Assembly (NCBI GenBank): GCA_039707465.1
Contig: CM077648.1
Location: 77,314,119 to 77,378,118, forward strand
DNA length: 64,000 bases
Reading direction: 5' to 3'
DNA from: Rhabdophis nuchalis
Taxonomy: Eukaryota; Chordata; Lepidosauria; Squamata; Natricidae
This document shows, piece after piece, positions 33,540 through 45,749 of this stretch. Below the pieces are notes generated by a model that saw only the letters and a program-made list of their open reading frames with translations, ran no database searches and was not told where the DNA came from. Within the stretch, counting starts at the first letter, position 1, and each line of letters starts with the position of its first letter. A program made the translations under genes and the position numbers.

Positions 33540-35480
33540 TCCCAAGGCCTGGGAGAACATCAGGGCCTTTATAGCTTTCTAGTATACCATCATTGTGGGA
33601 CCTGTCTGGATCTCAGGGAGACCCTCATTCCAGAGGACAAGTGCCACTTCAAAAAAAAGTGTGCTTCTTGAGTGCCAAAAGTCATGAGAGGACCTAGCAT
33701 ACGCCACTCTGTTGGCTCCTACCATCTGGGCAGAAATCACAGGAGATAGGCAGTTCTTCAAATAACTAGGCCCTATGCATATAGATTATTATAAGTGATA
33801 ATCAGCACTTTGATTTGCACTTAGAAGCATCCTGGCAAGCATCTCACAAATCAGGAGTGTTATGTGGACATGCAGAGTAGGTCCAGCACTGTTCATTTTG
33901 CTGTATTATGGCCCAGTTGAAATTTCCAAGTCATTTGCAAGGGCAACCTCCTGTTGTTTTGAATAATTAAATGCGAAGCACATACGTTTAATAAATAAGT
34001 AACAGTTGTGCTGTGAGGCAACAAAGGTATCAGTGACTGTCTATATGCTCTCCCAATTCAGGAAGGGTTGCAACTAGTGCACCACCTGAAGTTGTGCAAT
34101 GGCTGTCTTGGCTATTGCCACTCCTTGAACAGGAGTGGTAAGCCAAGGAATACCTCCAGATTGCACATCACTTCTGAATGAGGAAGTGCAACTCACCTAG
34201 GAGTGGATAGAAAAATCTCACTTTAGATCAGGGGTCTCAAACTCAATTTACCTGGGGGCCGCTGGAGGCAGAGGCTGGGCCGCATAAGGGATTCCATTAT
34301 ATTGGATATTCTACTTTCATATCACTAATATTCTACTTTCATATCACTAATATTATACTTTCATATCACTAATATTATACTTTCATATCACGGTAGGGGC
34401 CACAAGATACCGTCCTGTGGGCCGCAATTGGCCCGCGGGCCGTGAGAATGAGACCTCTGCTTCAGATGATCCTAAGAACCATAGCCATTTGGTTTTAGTA
34501 GAATTGAGTCAAGATCAATTTCTTCCCTTCCAAGCCCACACAGATTCCAGGCACTGAGATATTACTTCAATCACCTCATTTAGTTGTCCTGGAACTAAAA
34601 GATATCATTGGTTGTCATCAGAATACTGAAATCCCTGCCTAAGATGGCAGATGACCCAGCAGTTTCATGTAAACTTTGAACAAGAGGAGAAAGCATCGTA
34701 CCTTGTGGCATTCCATAAAGGAGAGCTATGAGGAGCAAGCTCTTTCCCTCCTCGCCAACACTGACTGAAATCAGCCTTGAAGAAAAAAAGAACCACTGCA
34801 ATATGGCACCTCCAATTCCCAAACCCTGGAGGTCAATCCAGGAGGATACCAGAATTGACAGTATCAAAGGCTGCTGAAATATCAAGGATAGATTCACTAA
34901 CTGCATTCCAGCTTTGCTCCAGCACAACAAAATGTGTGGCCAAGACCACCTGTGTACTGAATCTCAGCCTGGAACTCAGATTAGAATGAATCCAGCTTTC
35001 TTCAGGGTTATCTGCAACCACACCATCTGGTCAAAACTGTCTCTAAAAAATGAAGGCTGGTGACTAGAAGGTAATTGATTGTTGGGTCCAAGATTAGTCT
35101 TTTGAAGATGAAACATACCACCACCTTCTTCAACGTGGAAGGCACCACTTCTTCTTTCAGAAAGGTTGACACCCCCCCCCCCCCCACTATTTGGCTGCCT
35201 TAATGATCTCAAGAAGGGTTTGGATCCAAGAATCAAGTGACCAAATAGTGCAGCGATCCTTATGTGCTTCTTCAATACTTAATATGATAAATTCATCTCA
35301 GATAAGATCAGACTAAGCCCACAGCATTTCTGCCAGACATGCTTAGTTGGAGTCCAACATATTGCAGATGTGAACAACTTTAACCAATTATCCAAAATAG
35401 CTGTGGTTCCTGCCTGATAGAGAAAGGGCACCCTAAAAATGATTGCTTTTAATCTGACACATAAAAAATCATGTAACATT
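33540..35480 (-). mobile_element. Ancient L2-type LINE, heavily decayed
   Basis: Broken - strand frames show L2 ORF2 pieces in order: ISAAFDTVNSGILLD (about 34880), GLGIGGAILQWF, MPQGTMLSPL (about 34700) and, nearer the 3' end, ALVLWNEGLPEIQ (about 33610). It is split by a younger hAT-type insertion at 34229-34459. Confidence 0.7.
34229..34459. mobile_element. Non-autonomous hAT-type element with 22-bp internal tandem repeat
   Basis: The ends CAGGGGTCTCAAACTCA and GAGAATGAGACCTCTG are imperfect inverted repeats; target duplication CTTTAGAT / CTTCAGAT. Internally a unit near ACTTTCATATCACTAATATT repeats about four times. It sits within the ancient L2 copy. Confidence 0.75.
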
Positions 35481-37266
35481 CTAGCATTTATTCATTTTTC
35501 CCAGAAGAACAAGGTAGTATAAAAAGTATGCCAGATTTATATTATTAATTATGAAAAATTGACCAAACTGATTCTGGTCATACTTGTATATTTAATTGTA
35601 TATTAAATATATTTCATCTTTAGCCAATGACAATCTTCATTTTCAATTTTTATAATTATCTTAAGTTTTAAAGTACACAACCTAATAATAATGTAACATG
35701 TAGTATGGCCCTAAATCTCAAAGGCTCTTTTAGAAAAGAAAATCAGTGCAAGGCATTTCATAAATTGTAATGAACTATAAAAGTATACATAGCTAAATGT
35801 ACTATATTTCTCTTAATATAGATTTGTATGTTATTCCATCTACTTCAAAAATGACTAGTATACTAGTTCTATCTCCCTACAAATGTGTTCAGGCCACGTT
35901 TTTTTTTCAAAGTTTGATAAAGTATTTCTACAATAAGGTGCTTTCATCATGACTGTAAAGCAAGATAAAATGTATTTCCATATTACACAGTTTTACCTTG
36001 AATATACTAATCATAGTAAAGGCAAATAGGATAAACTAAGTTTTAATAAAATATCTAAAATTAGCTTCTATTATCCAATCATTTCCATGCTATTTAATAC
36101 CTCCAGCCTAGAAAATTTCCTATACTCCAATTTGGAGACTGTAGAACAAGTTCTGTGAATCAGATAAGACGGCTACATAATTTTTGGGATCTACCGCAGG
36201 AAAGCAACAGCATTAGATTTTTCATCTTTCCTCATTTTACCTTTATGACAAAACCTGTTCTGCAAGTATGAATTCAATCTAAAAATAAAATTAAAAATAT
36301 TTTGATGGAAGAAATTGTAAAACAGAATATAAATTGCCTGTTTGAGACTATTCAAGATTTCCTGAGAAGTTTGTAAATATTGCACCGACAAAATTTAAAT
36401 GAAACTATTTTGAAATATAGAGGACAGCGTCAGATTTACAAATCCATCCAACAATGGACAGCATTTTCAGTAAATATTTAAAATATTTAAAATATCATTC
36501 ATTTTCAAGACAAGAATTTGCATATTGCAACCTTTGAGGACAGGATAGTGAACACCCACAGGGACCAAGAGTGTCAAACTCTTCTGGAGTTTGTTATCTG
36601 GACCTTTTTCACCTTTGCTAAACTGGGCATGGATGTGGTCAACAAGTGACACATCTGCCCAGCAGGCTGGAGATTTGACAGCCCTGACATAGACTGTCAA
36701 TGAATGTGATTATGCTACATTACATGCATCAATTAGCTTTCTATTAAGAGGTTTACTTTTACTAAGGATCATTTAATGTAAAAAAAAAATCTCACAAAAG
36801 AGAAATATGGGAATCTCCAGCAGATAGGCTGTATTTTTTTTAAAAAGGACAGCTATCCTGTAATCACTTCCATTTTAAATTAATATTCAATCCCAGTGGT
36901 ATCCATTATAAACCAAGAAATCTCAAACATTTCCTTACTAGCACACCCACGTGCATTAAAGGAGATAGTGTTTTATTGAGCTTTTAACATGTCTATTCCC
37001 AGTGATATAATCCAAAGTCTATATTATATGATAAGTGCACCTTATAATAGCAGTTTGCTGGCAGACATAAACTTGACGAGCAACAGTTCCTGAAAGTAGA
37101 TGCCTTTTAATAAAATGTGTGAATCTGAAAAGGTGTTACTAAACTCTCAATTTTTAGCCAGAGGCTACAATTTCACATATAACCTGCTTTCTCCTAAGCA
37201 ACAGAGTTTACAGATATTTCATAAGTGGGATCCAGCTAAATTAGAACACAGAATAGCTCAGAGGTC
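35480..37266. other. CSRP2 intron 1 stretch, no feature seen
   Basis: AT-rich unique DNA of about 1.8 kb. Confidence 0.5.
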
Positions 37267-37274
37267 TTTTAGTC

Positions 37275-37660
37275 CAGGGGTCCCCAACCTTTGCAACTTT
37301 AAGTTTGAAGGACTTCAGCTCCCAGACTTCTCCAGTCAGCTTTGCTGGCTGGAGAAGTCTGGGAGCTGAAGTCCTTCAGACTTAAAGTTGCAAAGGTTGG
37401 GGACCCCTGTGGTAGAGAACAACCTGGATTGGTTCACTTTATACAAATGTTAAGTGTGGCTCTTGGCAAGCCCAAGGTTATCAGGACTGGGATGGCCTCC
37501 CTATATTTCCTTTGCCCCCAGTAACCTTTCTAGCTAAATGGGAGTTCAGGGTGGCTTCCCCATATCCCATTCTTAGCCTTAAGTTTTATTAAAAACTGGC
37601 TGGAGAATTCTGGGAGCTGAAGTCCTTCAGACTTAAAGTTGCAAAGGTTGGAGACCCCTG
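37275..37660. mobile_element. Chimeric family A MITE containing a duplicated flank
   Basis: The outer ends are flanked by TTTTAGTC (37267-37274 and 37661-37668). Inside, a complete MITE end at 37409 is followed by TGGTAGAG and about 185 bp that match 40732-40918, then by the right half of a second MITE. See findings. Confidence 0.85.
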
Positions 37661-37935
37661 TTTTAGTCCAACCAAGTGATCAAGCAGAAGACCTTACACC
37701 AATGGTTGTCCCATCTCCTCTTGAAATTTTTGTTTTTGCATTCCATTAAGCTACATACTCACAGCCTTCTCACAAAATAACAACTATCTTCAGACCAGGG
37801 TACAATAGATTCCTTTAAGCAGATTACCCACTTCTCAATTAAAAATGACATCACTTTTCCCCAATTAAGTGCAGAAGGGGAACCCAGCGCTTGCTCTAAA
37901 ACCCAACCAAAACAAAAGTTCAGCATCGTCTAAAT

Positions 37936-38134
37936 CAGGGGTTCCCAAAGTTGGCAACTTTAAGACTTGTGGACTTCAACTCCCAGAATTCTCCAGCCAG
38001 CATAGCCACAAGTCTTAAAGTTGCCAAGCTTGGGAACCCCTGATTTAGACGATGCTGAACTATGCTCTGCTGGCTGGAGAATTCTGGGAGTTGAAGTCCA
38101 CAAGTCTTAAAGTTGTCAAGTTTGGGAACCCCTG
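37936..38134. mobile_element. Family A variant MITE with fold-back duplication
   Basis: The ends are CAGGGGTTCCCAAA and its complement; target duplication GTCTAAAT at 37928-37935 and 38135-38142. An internal segment (about 38025-38060) is an inverted copy of the left end plus host flank. Confidence 0.85.
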
Positions 38135-38817
38135 GTCTAAATCTAGAGCAAGTCGCCCCAGGGAGGACGCTGAGAATCCTGCAAGCTTTTCTGGAAGGAG
38201 AGCTTGCAGCTAGAAGAAGTAGTAGTAGTAGTTAAGCGAAGACACTAATAAGGAACGAGTTCCTTCTTAGTGCAATTAATGAAGGGTGGGAGCCGGAGAG
38301 GAGAAGGCAGGAGAAGAAAAAACAAAGGCAATTACCTATTGAAGGGAGGAGACAGGATTTAGAAAGATCCATCCTAGACAAATCACGAAACTCCCACAGA
38401 CACTGATGTGTACAGAGAGGTTCTGCACCCACCCCGTGCTTGGTTACGGAGAAGCCAGCCTTCCAAGCTAAATAAGTAATTCGTTCCAGCAGGCGCTTAA
38501 AAAAAAAGGCAAAACCTTCCATTTTGGAAGAAGCACCTTGGGAAAAGCCCCCGCTAGAGGTGGAGGCGTTTGACGGCCTTTTGCAAAGGCGACGCCGTCA
38601 TTGCCAACCGGTCTGAGCCCCAGGGAAGCCTCCCCGCGGAATCCCTCGAATTGGCCAGGCGGCCACGAACTCCAGGAGCCTCCAAAGCAAGAGCTCAGGC
38701 GCAAAAGCCCAAGAGGCTCCAGGCGGCTGAAGGGAAGCAAACCGCGAGGATAAAGCCTCGGCGATTGTTCCCGCTTTGCTTCTTCTTATGTAGCGCCTCC
38801 CTCGCTTCGCCACTTAC

Positions 38818-38862
38818 CTGCCCGGTTTGCAGGGCCACCTCAGCCCGCGGCTCTCGAAGAAA
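38818..38862 (-). other. CSRP2: CSRP2 non-coding exon 1 (predicted)
   Basis: A strong donor, CAG followed by GTAAGTG, ends the exon at 38818 on the - strand, about 30-75 bases after a TATA element. CSRP2 coding exon 1 has an acceptor seven bases before its ATG, so an upstream untranslated exon is required. The 5' edge is inferred from TATA spacing. Confidence 0.6.
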
Positions 38863-38888
38863 CGAAGCCAGAGCCTCCTTGGGGGCTG

Positions 38889-38894
38889 TTTATA
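38889..38894 (-). promoter_or_regulatory. TATA box of CSRP2
   Basis: TATAAA on the - strand sits within TATTATAAACAG, about 30 bases upstream of the predicted exon 1 start and inside CpG-rich DNA. A GC-box-like GAGGCGGGG lies about 55-65 bases further upstream (about 38947-38955). Confidence 0.6.
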
Positions 38895-39228
38895 ATAGGG
38901 CTTTTCGCAAGGAGGTGGAGCGATCGGGCGGCTTCTCCAGCCGAGTCCCCGCCTCGTCCTGACGTCCTTCCAGCTGCAGTGAAATAATCCTCTCCTGCTG
39001 CCTTTCGTAGTGGCTTCGGGTCGTCTTTTTGGGGTTTGGCCGCGCGCGAGCTTCTGCTGGCCCGTCTGGAAGACACACACACACACACCCGACGTGCGTT
39101 TCAATCAGGAGAGCAGGCAACCTTGGAATGGCATAATCTTAGGATTCAGAGCGAAGTAAACTTGAAATAGGAAATCCCTGGCTAGCTGAGTAGAAACACT
39201 TATAGTTATTCTCTCAGCATCCCAATCT

Positions 39229-39986
39229 TCTTTATAAATAAAAATGTAACTATGACTTTGTTCAAAACTGCTAATCTCCGAAAGTGCTGCACCGATCGCT
39301 TCCACATTTTCACACAACGTTCCTTACAAATAGGCACCAATGATATATATATAGATAGATTGTGTAGATGTCACACCTGTGCCAAGTACACGCAACGGAA
39401 ATGTAAAAAATGTAGGTAGATGGATACAGAGAGAGCAGTGAGCCATAGGATGACATAATAGAAAATGTCATAATACTCTGTCCATAAGATTCAAGGAGAA
39501 ATACAATAGGTAAGTAGGTAGGTAGGCAGCTATAGGGATAGAGAGAGGAAGGGAGAAATGCGGTAGGTAGGTAGAGGAATATAGAGAGGGAGAAATACAG
39601 TAGGTAGGTAGGCAGCTATAGGGATAGAGAGAGGAAGGGAGAAAGGTAGGTAGGTAGGTAGGTAGGTAGGTAGGTAGGTAGAAGGAGAGAGAGAGAGGGA
39701 GAAATACAGTAGGGGGATAGAGAGAGAGAGGCCAAGGGTGACAGAGGCCATGGTCTGTCCCTTCAGAATGGCACTCGCCTATCTCTCAGGACCAACTGAC
39801 CCATGTTCAACTACTGTTCACATGGAACCCTTCTCCACTTCAAAGTAGGTAGGTAGGTAGAAGGAGAGAGGGAGAGGTGAGTAGGTTGGGGGTTATATGG
39901 TGGTTGTGTGTACGTGTTTGTATGTGCAGGTGTAGATCTTCACGCAGATTGGTTGGCCATTTAACCAGACTGGGCCACAGCAACGC
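39229..39986 (+). mobile_element. Non-autonomous Helitron, 3' end truncated
   Basis: It starts TCTTTATAAATAAAAATG and shares CCGCTAATCTCCGAAAG-like text, CACACAACGTTCCTTACA and CCACAGCAACGC with the Helitron at 52762. It is interrupted by GGTA arrays and lacks the terminal CTAG. Confidence 0.75.
39503..39720. repeat. GGTA tetranucleotide arrays inside the Helitron
   Basis: Blocks of GTAG/GGTA units alternate with GAGAGAGGAAGGGAGAAA spacers. Confidence 0.9.
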
Positions 39987-40596
39987 TTATTATATTTAAT
40001 AAAGGATATTTGGGATATAACTAAAGTTTTGAACAGTGATGGGATATCGAAATTGCACTAATTATTAGAAAGCAATATTAGGGAAGGGGGATATAAACTT
40101 CTTAGTTGTATTTAGCTATGTGCCATTGTGACAATCAGGTCCTGAACACAGATAGATTTTTGATTTAACCATTATGAACTTCATTTCTTTCATATATATT
40201 TTTTTGTTCTATGTATAACCTGCCTTGGAGGTGTATATGATATCAACCATTATTTTATTTCCATAGTCCTAAATCAGATTAAAGAAGTAAAGATCGGCCA
40301 CCTACTGAACATCAGTATCAAAACAGCATTGCTTGAAGTGTCACTATGCCTTCATCTATCTACAATATCCCCAGTTAAAACGTTTCTCATATCCTGGCTT
40401 GCTCCATGTCGGAACATGCAAAGCCACTGTGGCATATTAGCCAAGTTGTATGTCCTGCTACCCCCTCACCCACAATGGAAACATCTCAACCTACATGAGA
40501 ACCTGTAAACTGTCATATTGGTTTGCAGAACTGACACCTGAAAACAGCTGTTTATTGACTGTTCGACTGGAACCGTTATACAATCTTGTGGTAGAG

Positions 40597-40731
40597 CAGG
40601 TGTCCCCAACCTTTGCAACTTTAAGACTGAAGGACTTCAGTTCCCAGACTTCTCCAGCCAGCAAAGCTGGCTGGAGAAGTCTGGGAACTGAAGTCCTTCA
40701 GACTTAAAGTTGCAAAGGTTGAGGACACCTG
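40597..40731. mobile_element. Palindromic hAT-type MITE (family A), copy 6
   Basis: 135 bp; target duplication TGGTAGAG at 40589-40596 and 40732-40739. Its right flank is duplicated at 37.41 kb. Confidence 0.9.
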
Positions 40732-40919
40732 TGGTAGAGAGCAACCTGGATTGGTTCACTTTATACAAATGTTAAGTGTGGCTCTTGGCAAGCCCAAGGT
40801 TATGAGGACTGGGATGGCCTCCCTATATTTCCTTTGCCCCCAGTAAACTTTCTAGCTAAATGGGAGTTCAAGGTGGCTTCCCCATACCCCATTCTTGGCC
40901 TTAAGTTTTATTTAAAAAA

Positions 40920-41875
40920 TTTTTTTCAGAACTTTCATCGTGGTCTTTGGAAATTGGCAACTATTAACAAGATTATTTTTCTCCTGTGAGAAAATTTTTG
41001 CCTTGTTATTTTGCAAGCCTTTTGCTAATTATAATTTAATCTAGTTTTGTGGAATATAAGTCTCTATCCATACTGGATTAAAGATTTGCAACAGAGAACT
41101 AGTTTTATATTCTTCCTTGATTATACATCCAGAAAACTACGTACTTTCCTGTATCAAGGCTGCCTTCTTAATTAGACTAAAAAGCATTAATTCAGTTTGC
41201 AATGGGAGTGCCAGCTGAACTTTTGAGGATCAGTGTTTGTCTCAGCTGAGCAGTACTTCCAAACACAAGGCCCTCCTTGTTTTGTTTTGCCATGTAGGCA
41301 TAACTTCCAAATAACACTGTAATAGAAAACCATTGTTTTGATGTGAAGGTAGGCATATTTTCATGAATCATTCAATTGCTTTCTATTTTTCTATTGTAAG
41401 TTTGAATTGTAAAGTCCCAAATATGCATAGTATATACACAATTGCATACTTTATTGTTAGCCTGTATAAAATTAATATTAAAACATTAATATTGTATAAT
41501 TCAAAGGTCCAAAATGAAACTATTCATTAGTAATCATCAGTCAGGGTCAATAGGAATCAGTGTAAGAACAAGAGCCTTAAAACAAGAAGCTTTAAAAAAA
41601 ATAAATGTTGAAAATTAGTGAGTAGGGTTCACTTATGAATAAGGCTTATAGACGTTTGTTGACAATAGGAAAGCGTATTGCACTTTAATATAAGTCAGCA
41701 GTCTTAAACATGGTACTCTTACACTGAATTAGATTTTTTCCTTTCAAAATTCCTATCCATCAGAGCTATTTGCCATACATTCTACAGATTGTAAATGAAA
41801 ATCCTGCATTTGTGCTGGATACCAGTTTGGGGAAGATTGATGTAGACTGGGTTCACACATCTTACTGGGTTTAGT
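40920..41875. other. Intergenic, no feature seen
   Basis: AT-rich unique DNA. Confidence 0.4.
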
Positions 41876-41876
41876 T

Positions 41877-42392
41877 TAGTTTAGTTTTATTTGATTTGTA
41901 TACCGCCCTTCTCCCTTTCGGGACTCAGGGCGGTGAACAGCCACAGTAAAATAGGTGATACAAAATCTAAAAAGAATATATTAAAAAAATATTAAATAAA
42001 TTGGCCTACATATTTAAAATCCCATGCTAAAATTACTTTAAAATCCCTTTAAAAATACAACAGGCTGGCAGCATAGAATAAATGAGTCTTCAGGACCCGA
42101 CGGAAGAGATGTAGGCCCAAGATCGTCCATAGTCCAGGGGGTAGGTCATTCCAGAGGGCAGGAGCTGCCACAGAGAAGGCTCTCCCCCTAGGGGTCGCCA
42201 GCCAGCATTGTTTAGCCGACAGCACCCTGAGGAGGCCCTCTCTGTGGGAGCGAACTGGTCGGTGGGAGGTATTTGGCAGCAGGAGGTGGTCTTGCAGGTA
42301 GCCAGGTCCCTTGCCATGGAGCGCTTTAAAGATGGTCACTAGTACCTTGAAGCGCAGCCGGAAAGCCACAGGCAGCCAGTGCAGCTCACGTT
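41877..42392 (-). mobile_element. L2-type LINE 3' end
   Basis: The 3' terminus (TACCGCCCTTCTCCCTTTC) is at 41.90 kb. The - strand then encodes RLRFKVLVTIFKALHG, RPVRSHREGLLRVLSAKQ and RGRAFSVAAPALWNDLPPG, the same C-terminus as the LINE at 46.25 kb. 5'-truncated at about 42.39 kb. Confidence 0.88.
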
Positions 42393-43206
42393 ATAATACT
42401 GTTTGTTTGATTTGGGCCTGGTCTCTGTATTTATAAATGATGATTTATGAAAGTTATAGATATTGGACTACAACTAGGAAAACTCAGGTTTAGGACAAGA
42501 AGCTAATAATAATGCTCTTGGGACAGTCATTATTTCTAATCCAAACATCTCACAGGGTTTCTTATGGAAAAAAATTAGAAGAAATGTTAGGTTTACATTA
42601 CTTCCAGAGTAAGCAAAAAAAAGAAAGAAAGGTGATCCTTGTAGTTTATTCTTGATATAACAATTTGAGTGTGGTTTTAAAATTCATCGATTAATGTGAT
42701 GTTGTGATTGTAAGGTACTTGAAAGTTGCATTGCAGTCTTTGATTAACTTACCGTATATCTAATTATTTAAAAATTGTGCTAAAATTTCTGCTGTGGAAA
42801 TGTATAATAATAAATTTGAAGAATTTTAAATTGGCATTGGCTCCAGATTGTCTTACAGTTTTGCTTAAATTAATATGGCACTCCTTATATGTATTAAATT
42901 TCCTCCATTAACTATTATGTATGATAACAGTGTCTAATGAGTTTAAAGGGATTCTTAATATAACCTTAAAAGTAAGTGATTACATAATGTCTAGTCAGCA
43001 AAGTACACAGTCTTATTATGAAAGTGGTTGTTCATTAGATAGGTGAACATAGAGGATTAAAAAAACAAAACCTTTAAGCAATTACAAAAACCACAATCAG
43101 AAACAAAGATCTTTAAAAAAAAACATGTTTCTTTCACTGGTAGTTATGACTATATGGAGGTGTTAAGCAGATGTATCTAAAGCAAGAAGAACAAAGTACA
43201 CAGTTT
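42393..43206. other. Intergenic, no feature seen
   Basis: AT-rich unique DNA between two LINE fragments. Confidence 0.4.
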
Positions 43207-43862
43207 CAATGTTTAAATATGAGCCTGCCCTGTGCAGCACCTGCCAAAAATGCCAACACAGTTCTAGGCTGCATAAACAGAGGGATAGAATCGAGATCAC
43301 GCGAAGTGTTAATACCGCTTTATGGTGCCTTGGTAAGGCCACACTTGGAATTCTGCATTCAGTTTTGGTCGCCACAATGTAGAAAAGATGTTGAGACTCT
43401 GGAAAGAGTGCAGAGAAGAGCAACAGGGATGATTGGGGGACTGGAGATTAAAACACGTGAAGAACTGTTGCAGGAACTGGGTTTGTTTGGTTTAATGAGG
43501 GGAAGGACTAGGGGAGACATGATATCAGTGTTCCAGTATCTCAGGGGTTGCCACAAAGAAGAGGGAGTCAAGCTATTCTCCAAGGCACCTGAGGGTAGAA
43601 CAAGAAGCAATGGGTGGAGACTAATCAAGGAGCGAGGCGGGCTAGAACTGAGGAGAAATTTCCTGATGGTGAGAACAATTAATCAGTGGAACAGAAGTTG
43701 CCTCCAGAAGTTGTGAGTGCCCCAACACTGGAAGTCTTTAAGAGGATGTTGGATAGCCATTTGTCTGAAACGGTATAGGGTTTCCTGCCTAGGCAGGGGG
43801 TTGAACTGGATGACTTCCAAGCTCTCTTCCAACTCTGCTATTGTATTGTATTATTGTAATGT
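43207..43862 (+). mobile_element. CR1 LINE 3' fragment
   Basis: The + strand frame encodes NTVLGCINRGIESRSRE, LYGALVRPHLEFCIQFW, ETLERVQRRATGMIGGLE and GVKLFSKAPEGRTRSNG to NQWNRSCLQKL. It is followed by the CR1 3' UTR and an ATTGTATTGT tail. Confidence 0.9.
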
Positions 43863-44372
43863 AGTCCTAAATGTAATTAGAGAAAATGTGCAATGCAAAC
43901 CACTGATTGCTGATGCTTGTTTTCCTGGTCAAGAGTACCTCACGCTATATTTTTTGAAGGAAACCTGAGTCAAGATAGACCTTTTTATTTTTGCCATTTC
44001 AATGCTGTTTTAGTGAGCTACTCAGATTCTTCTAGCTTTCTCAATAATGCCACATGAAAGTGCTGTGTTGTTGCAGCCAACTAGAGCTGCAGGTACGACT
44101 AAGCAGGAAAAAAGATATGACTGTTCACCACCACTAAATAAACTGACCTGAAGATATAATCAATGGAGAAGGAATAGAAGAAGAGAGAGACTAGAAACAG
44201 AAGGAAACAAGCAAACCTTTGTTGGACAATTAAACAAAAAAAGGCCAGGTAGGAAATTTGGGATGAATGTATGAAACGATTCATCATTCTTAGATAATAG
44301 TAAACTTTCCTCATGTGCCAGAATGAAAGCTATCACAATAGAAGTCCCATCATCTAGTCAGAATGTTTAAAC

Positions 44373-44494
44373 CAGTGTTTCTCAACCTTGGCATCTTGAA
44401 GATGTCTGGACTTCCAACTCCCAGAATTCTCTGGCTGGGGAATTCTGGGAGTTGAAGTCCGGACATCTTCAGTGGCCAAGGTTGAGAAACACTG
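44373..44494. mobile_element. Palindromic hAT-type MITE (family B), copy 2
   Basis: 122 bp; ends CAGTGTTTCTCAACCTTGG and its complement; target duplication GTTTAAAC at 44365-44372 and 44495-44502. An empty copy of the site lies at about 45120. Confidence 0.92.
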
Positions 44495-44696
44495 GTTTAA
44501 ACTGAATCAGAGAGAGAGAGAATTAGTGGTGTTACAATCATCCCAAACTAATGGTTATCTCAGGCAAGACGTTTTTGCCCTAATACTTAAACACCCGTGG
44601 AACTTTTTTTAAATCATTACCTGACATAGGTGATTCAGCTTTATAGTGTTTGTAATTGCATCATTCTCCGTGCCTCCTACTGTTTTGTACCTAGAG

Positions 44697-44836
44697 CAGG
44701 GGTCTCCAACCTTTGCAACTTTAAGTCTGAAGGACTTCAGCTCTCAGAATTCTCCAGCCAGCTTTGCAAAGCTGGCTGGAGAATTCTGAGAGCTGAAGTC
44801 CTTCAGACTTAAAGTTGCAAAGGTTGGAGACCCCTG
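44697..44836. mobile_element. Palindromic hAT-type MITE (family A), copy 7
   Basis: 140 bp; target duplication ACCTAGAG / ACCTAAAG (one mismatch). Confidence 0.88.
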
Positions 44837-45372
44837 ACCTAAAGGGCTACTTGTTAAAACACAGCCCTGGCGATAGCAGCCTATCCCTGAAGGAGTGGTA
44901 TAGTAGAAGAATGACGAAGACACTAAGAATTTATTAAATACTGATGGCAATCTGTTATCAGCATTTGCTCACTAATTGTCCCCAGCAATTAAAAAACATG
45001 ATTATGTAACACAATGACAGCATCCTCAGACAGACAGAACATATACTAAATTTCTCTTCACCTGGAAAAACTATATATAGAAAAGTAAAGCCAAACTGTG
45101 CCTGAATTCTGATTTGACTCAGAATGTTTAAACTGAATGAGAGAGAGAGAGAGCAAAATAGTGGTGTTACATGCCAGGGAGCCCTGGATTAGTGTTGAAA
45201 GAGAACACTTTAAAACATGCAATTCTTTGCCATAGGCTAGGCTTATTATCTACCTGTCAATCTACTTGTACTTGGCGTGGCCTTTTGCAGAATACAAGTC
45301 CCTGTTCCTGAGAACTTTTAGTCTTGTCTTCTGATAGCTTACACAGCTAATATAAGTAGTGTTTGCTTAGCA

Positions 45373-45515
45373 GTAGCAATAGCAACAACACTTAGACCTT
45401 TATCCTACCCCATAGTGCTTTACAGTGCTCTCTGGGCAGTTTACAATGTAAGCATATTACCCACAATAAACTTTACTGATCTCAGAAGGATGAAAGGCTA
45501 AATCAAACCTTAAGC
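45373..45515 (-). mobile_element. tRNA-derived SINE, 3' part
   Basis: It shares GCAATAGC, the ACTTAGAC block, GTGCTTTACAG, CAGTTTACA and CAGAAGGATG with the fuller copy at 49.53 kb; the tRNA-like head is missing. Confidence 0.6.
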
Positions 45516-45619
45516 CCCATAAAGATTAAACTCCAAGCTGTGGACATACTGCATTTTAAGTATTGCAGTTAAATAATAATTGGGACTGGTAAGTCCACAT
45601 ATATCAAGGGATATCTGTC

Positions 45620-45749
<130 letters not shown>

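Larger units (their letters stand above)
25425..38865 (-). other. CSRP2: CSRP2 gene (cysteine- and glycine-rich LIM protein 2), complete
   Basis: A non-coding first exon near 38.82-38.86 kb and five coding exons (30119-30008, 27826-27658, 26708-26579, 26203-26110, 25691-25615) give exactly 582 coding bases: 193 residues plus stop, the usual CRP2 length. Phases match at every junction. LIM1 zinc ligands are C10, C13, H31, C34, C37, C40, C58 and C61; LIM2 ligands are C119, C122, H140, C143, C146, C149, C167 and C170. Each LIM is followed by a glycine-rich GYGQGAG segment, and KKYGPK (64-69) is the family's nuclear-localisation patch. CRP proteins bridge actin/alpha-actinin and nuclear SRF/GATA complexes, especially in smooth muscle. 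The ending GALVHAQ and the neighbour ZDHHC17 distinguish it from CSRP1 and CSRP3. Confidence 0.95.
38545..39065. promoter_or_regulatory. CpG-rich promoter region of CSRP2
   Basis: A 0.5-kb block with many CpG and CG-rich words stands out from AT-rich surroundings and coincides with the TATA box and exon 1 donor. It matches a CpG-island promoter. No dispersed repeat is recognised inside it. Confidence 0.65.
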
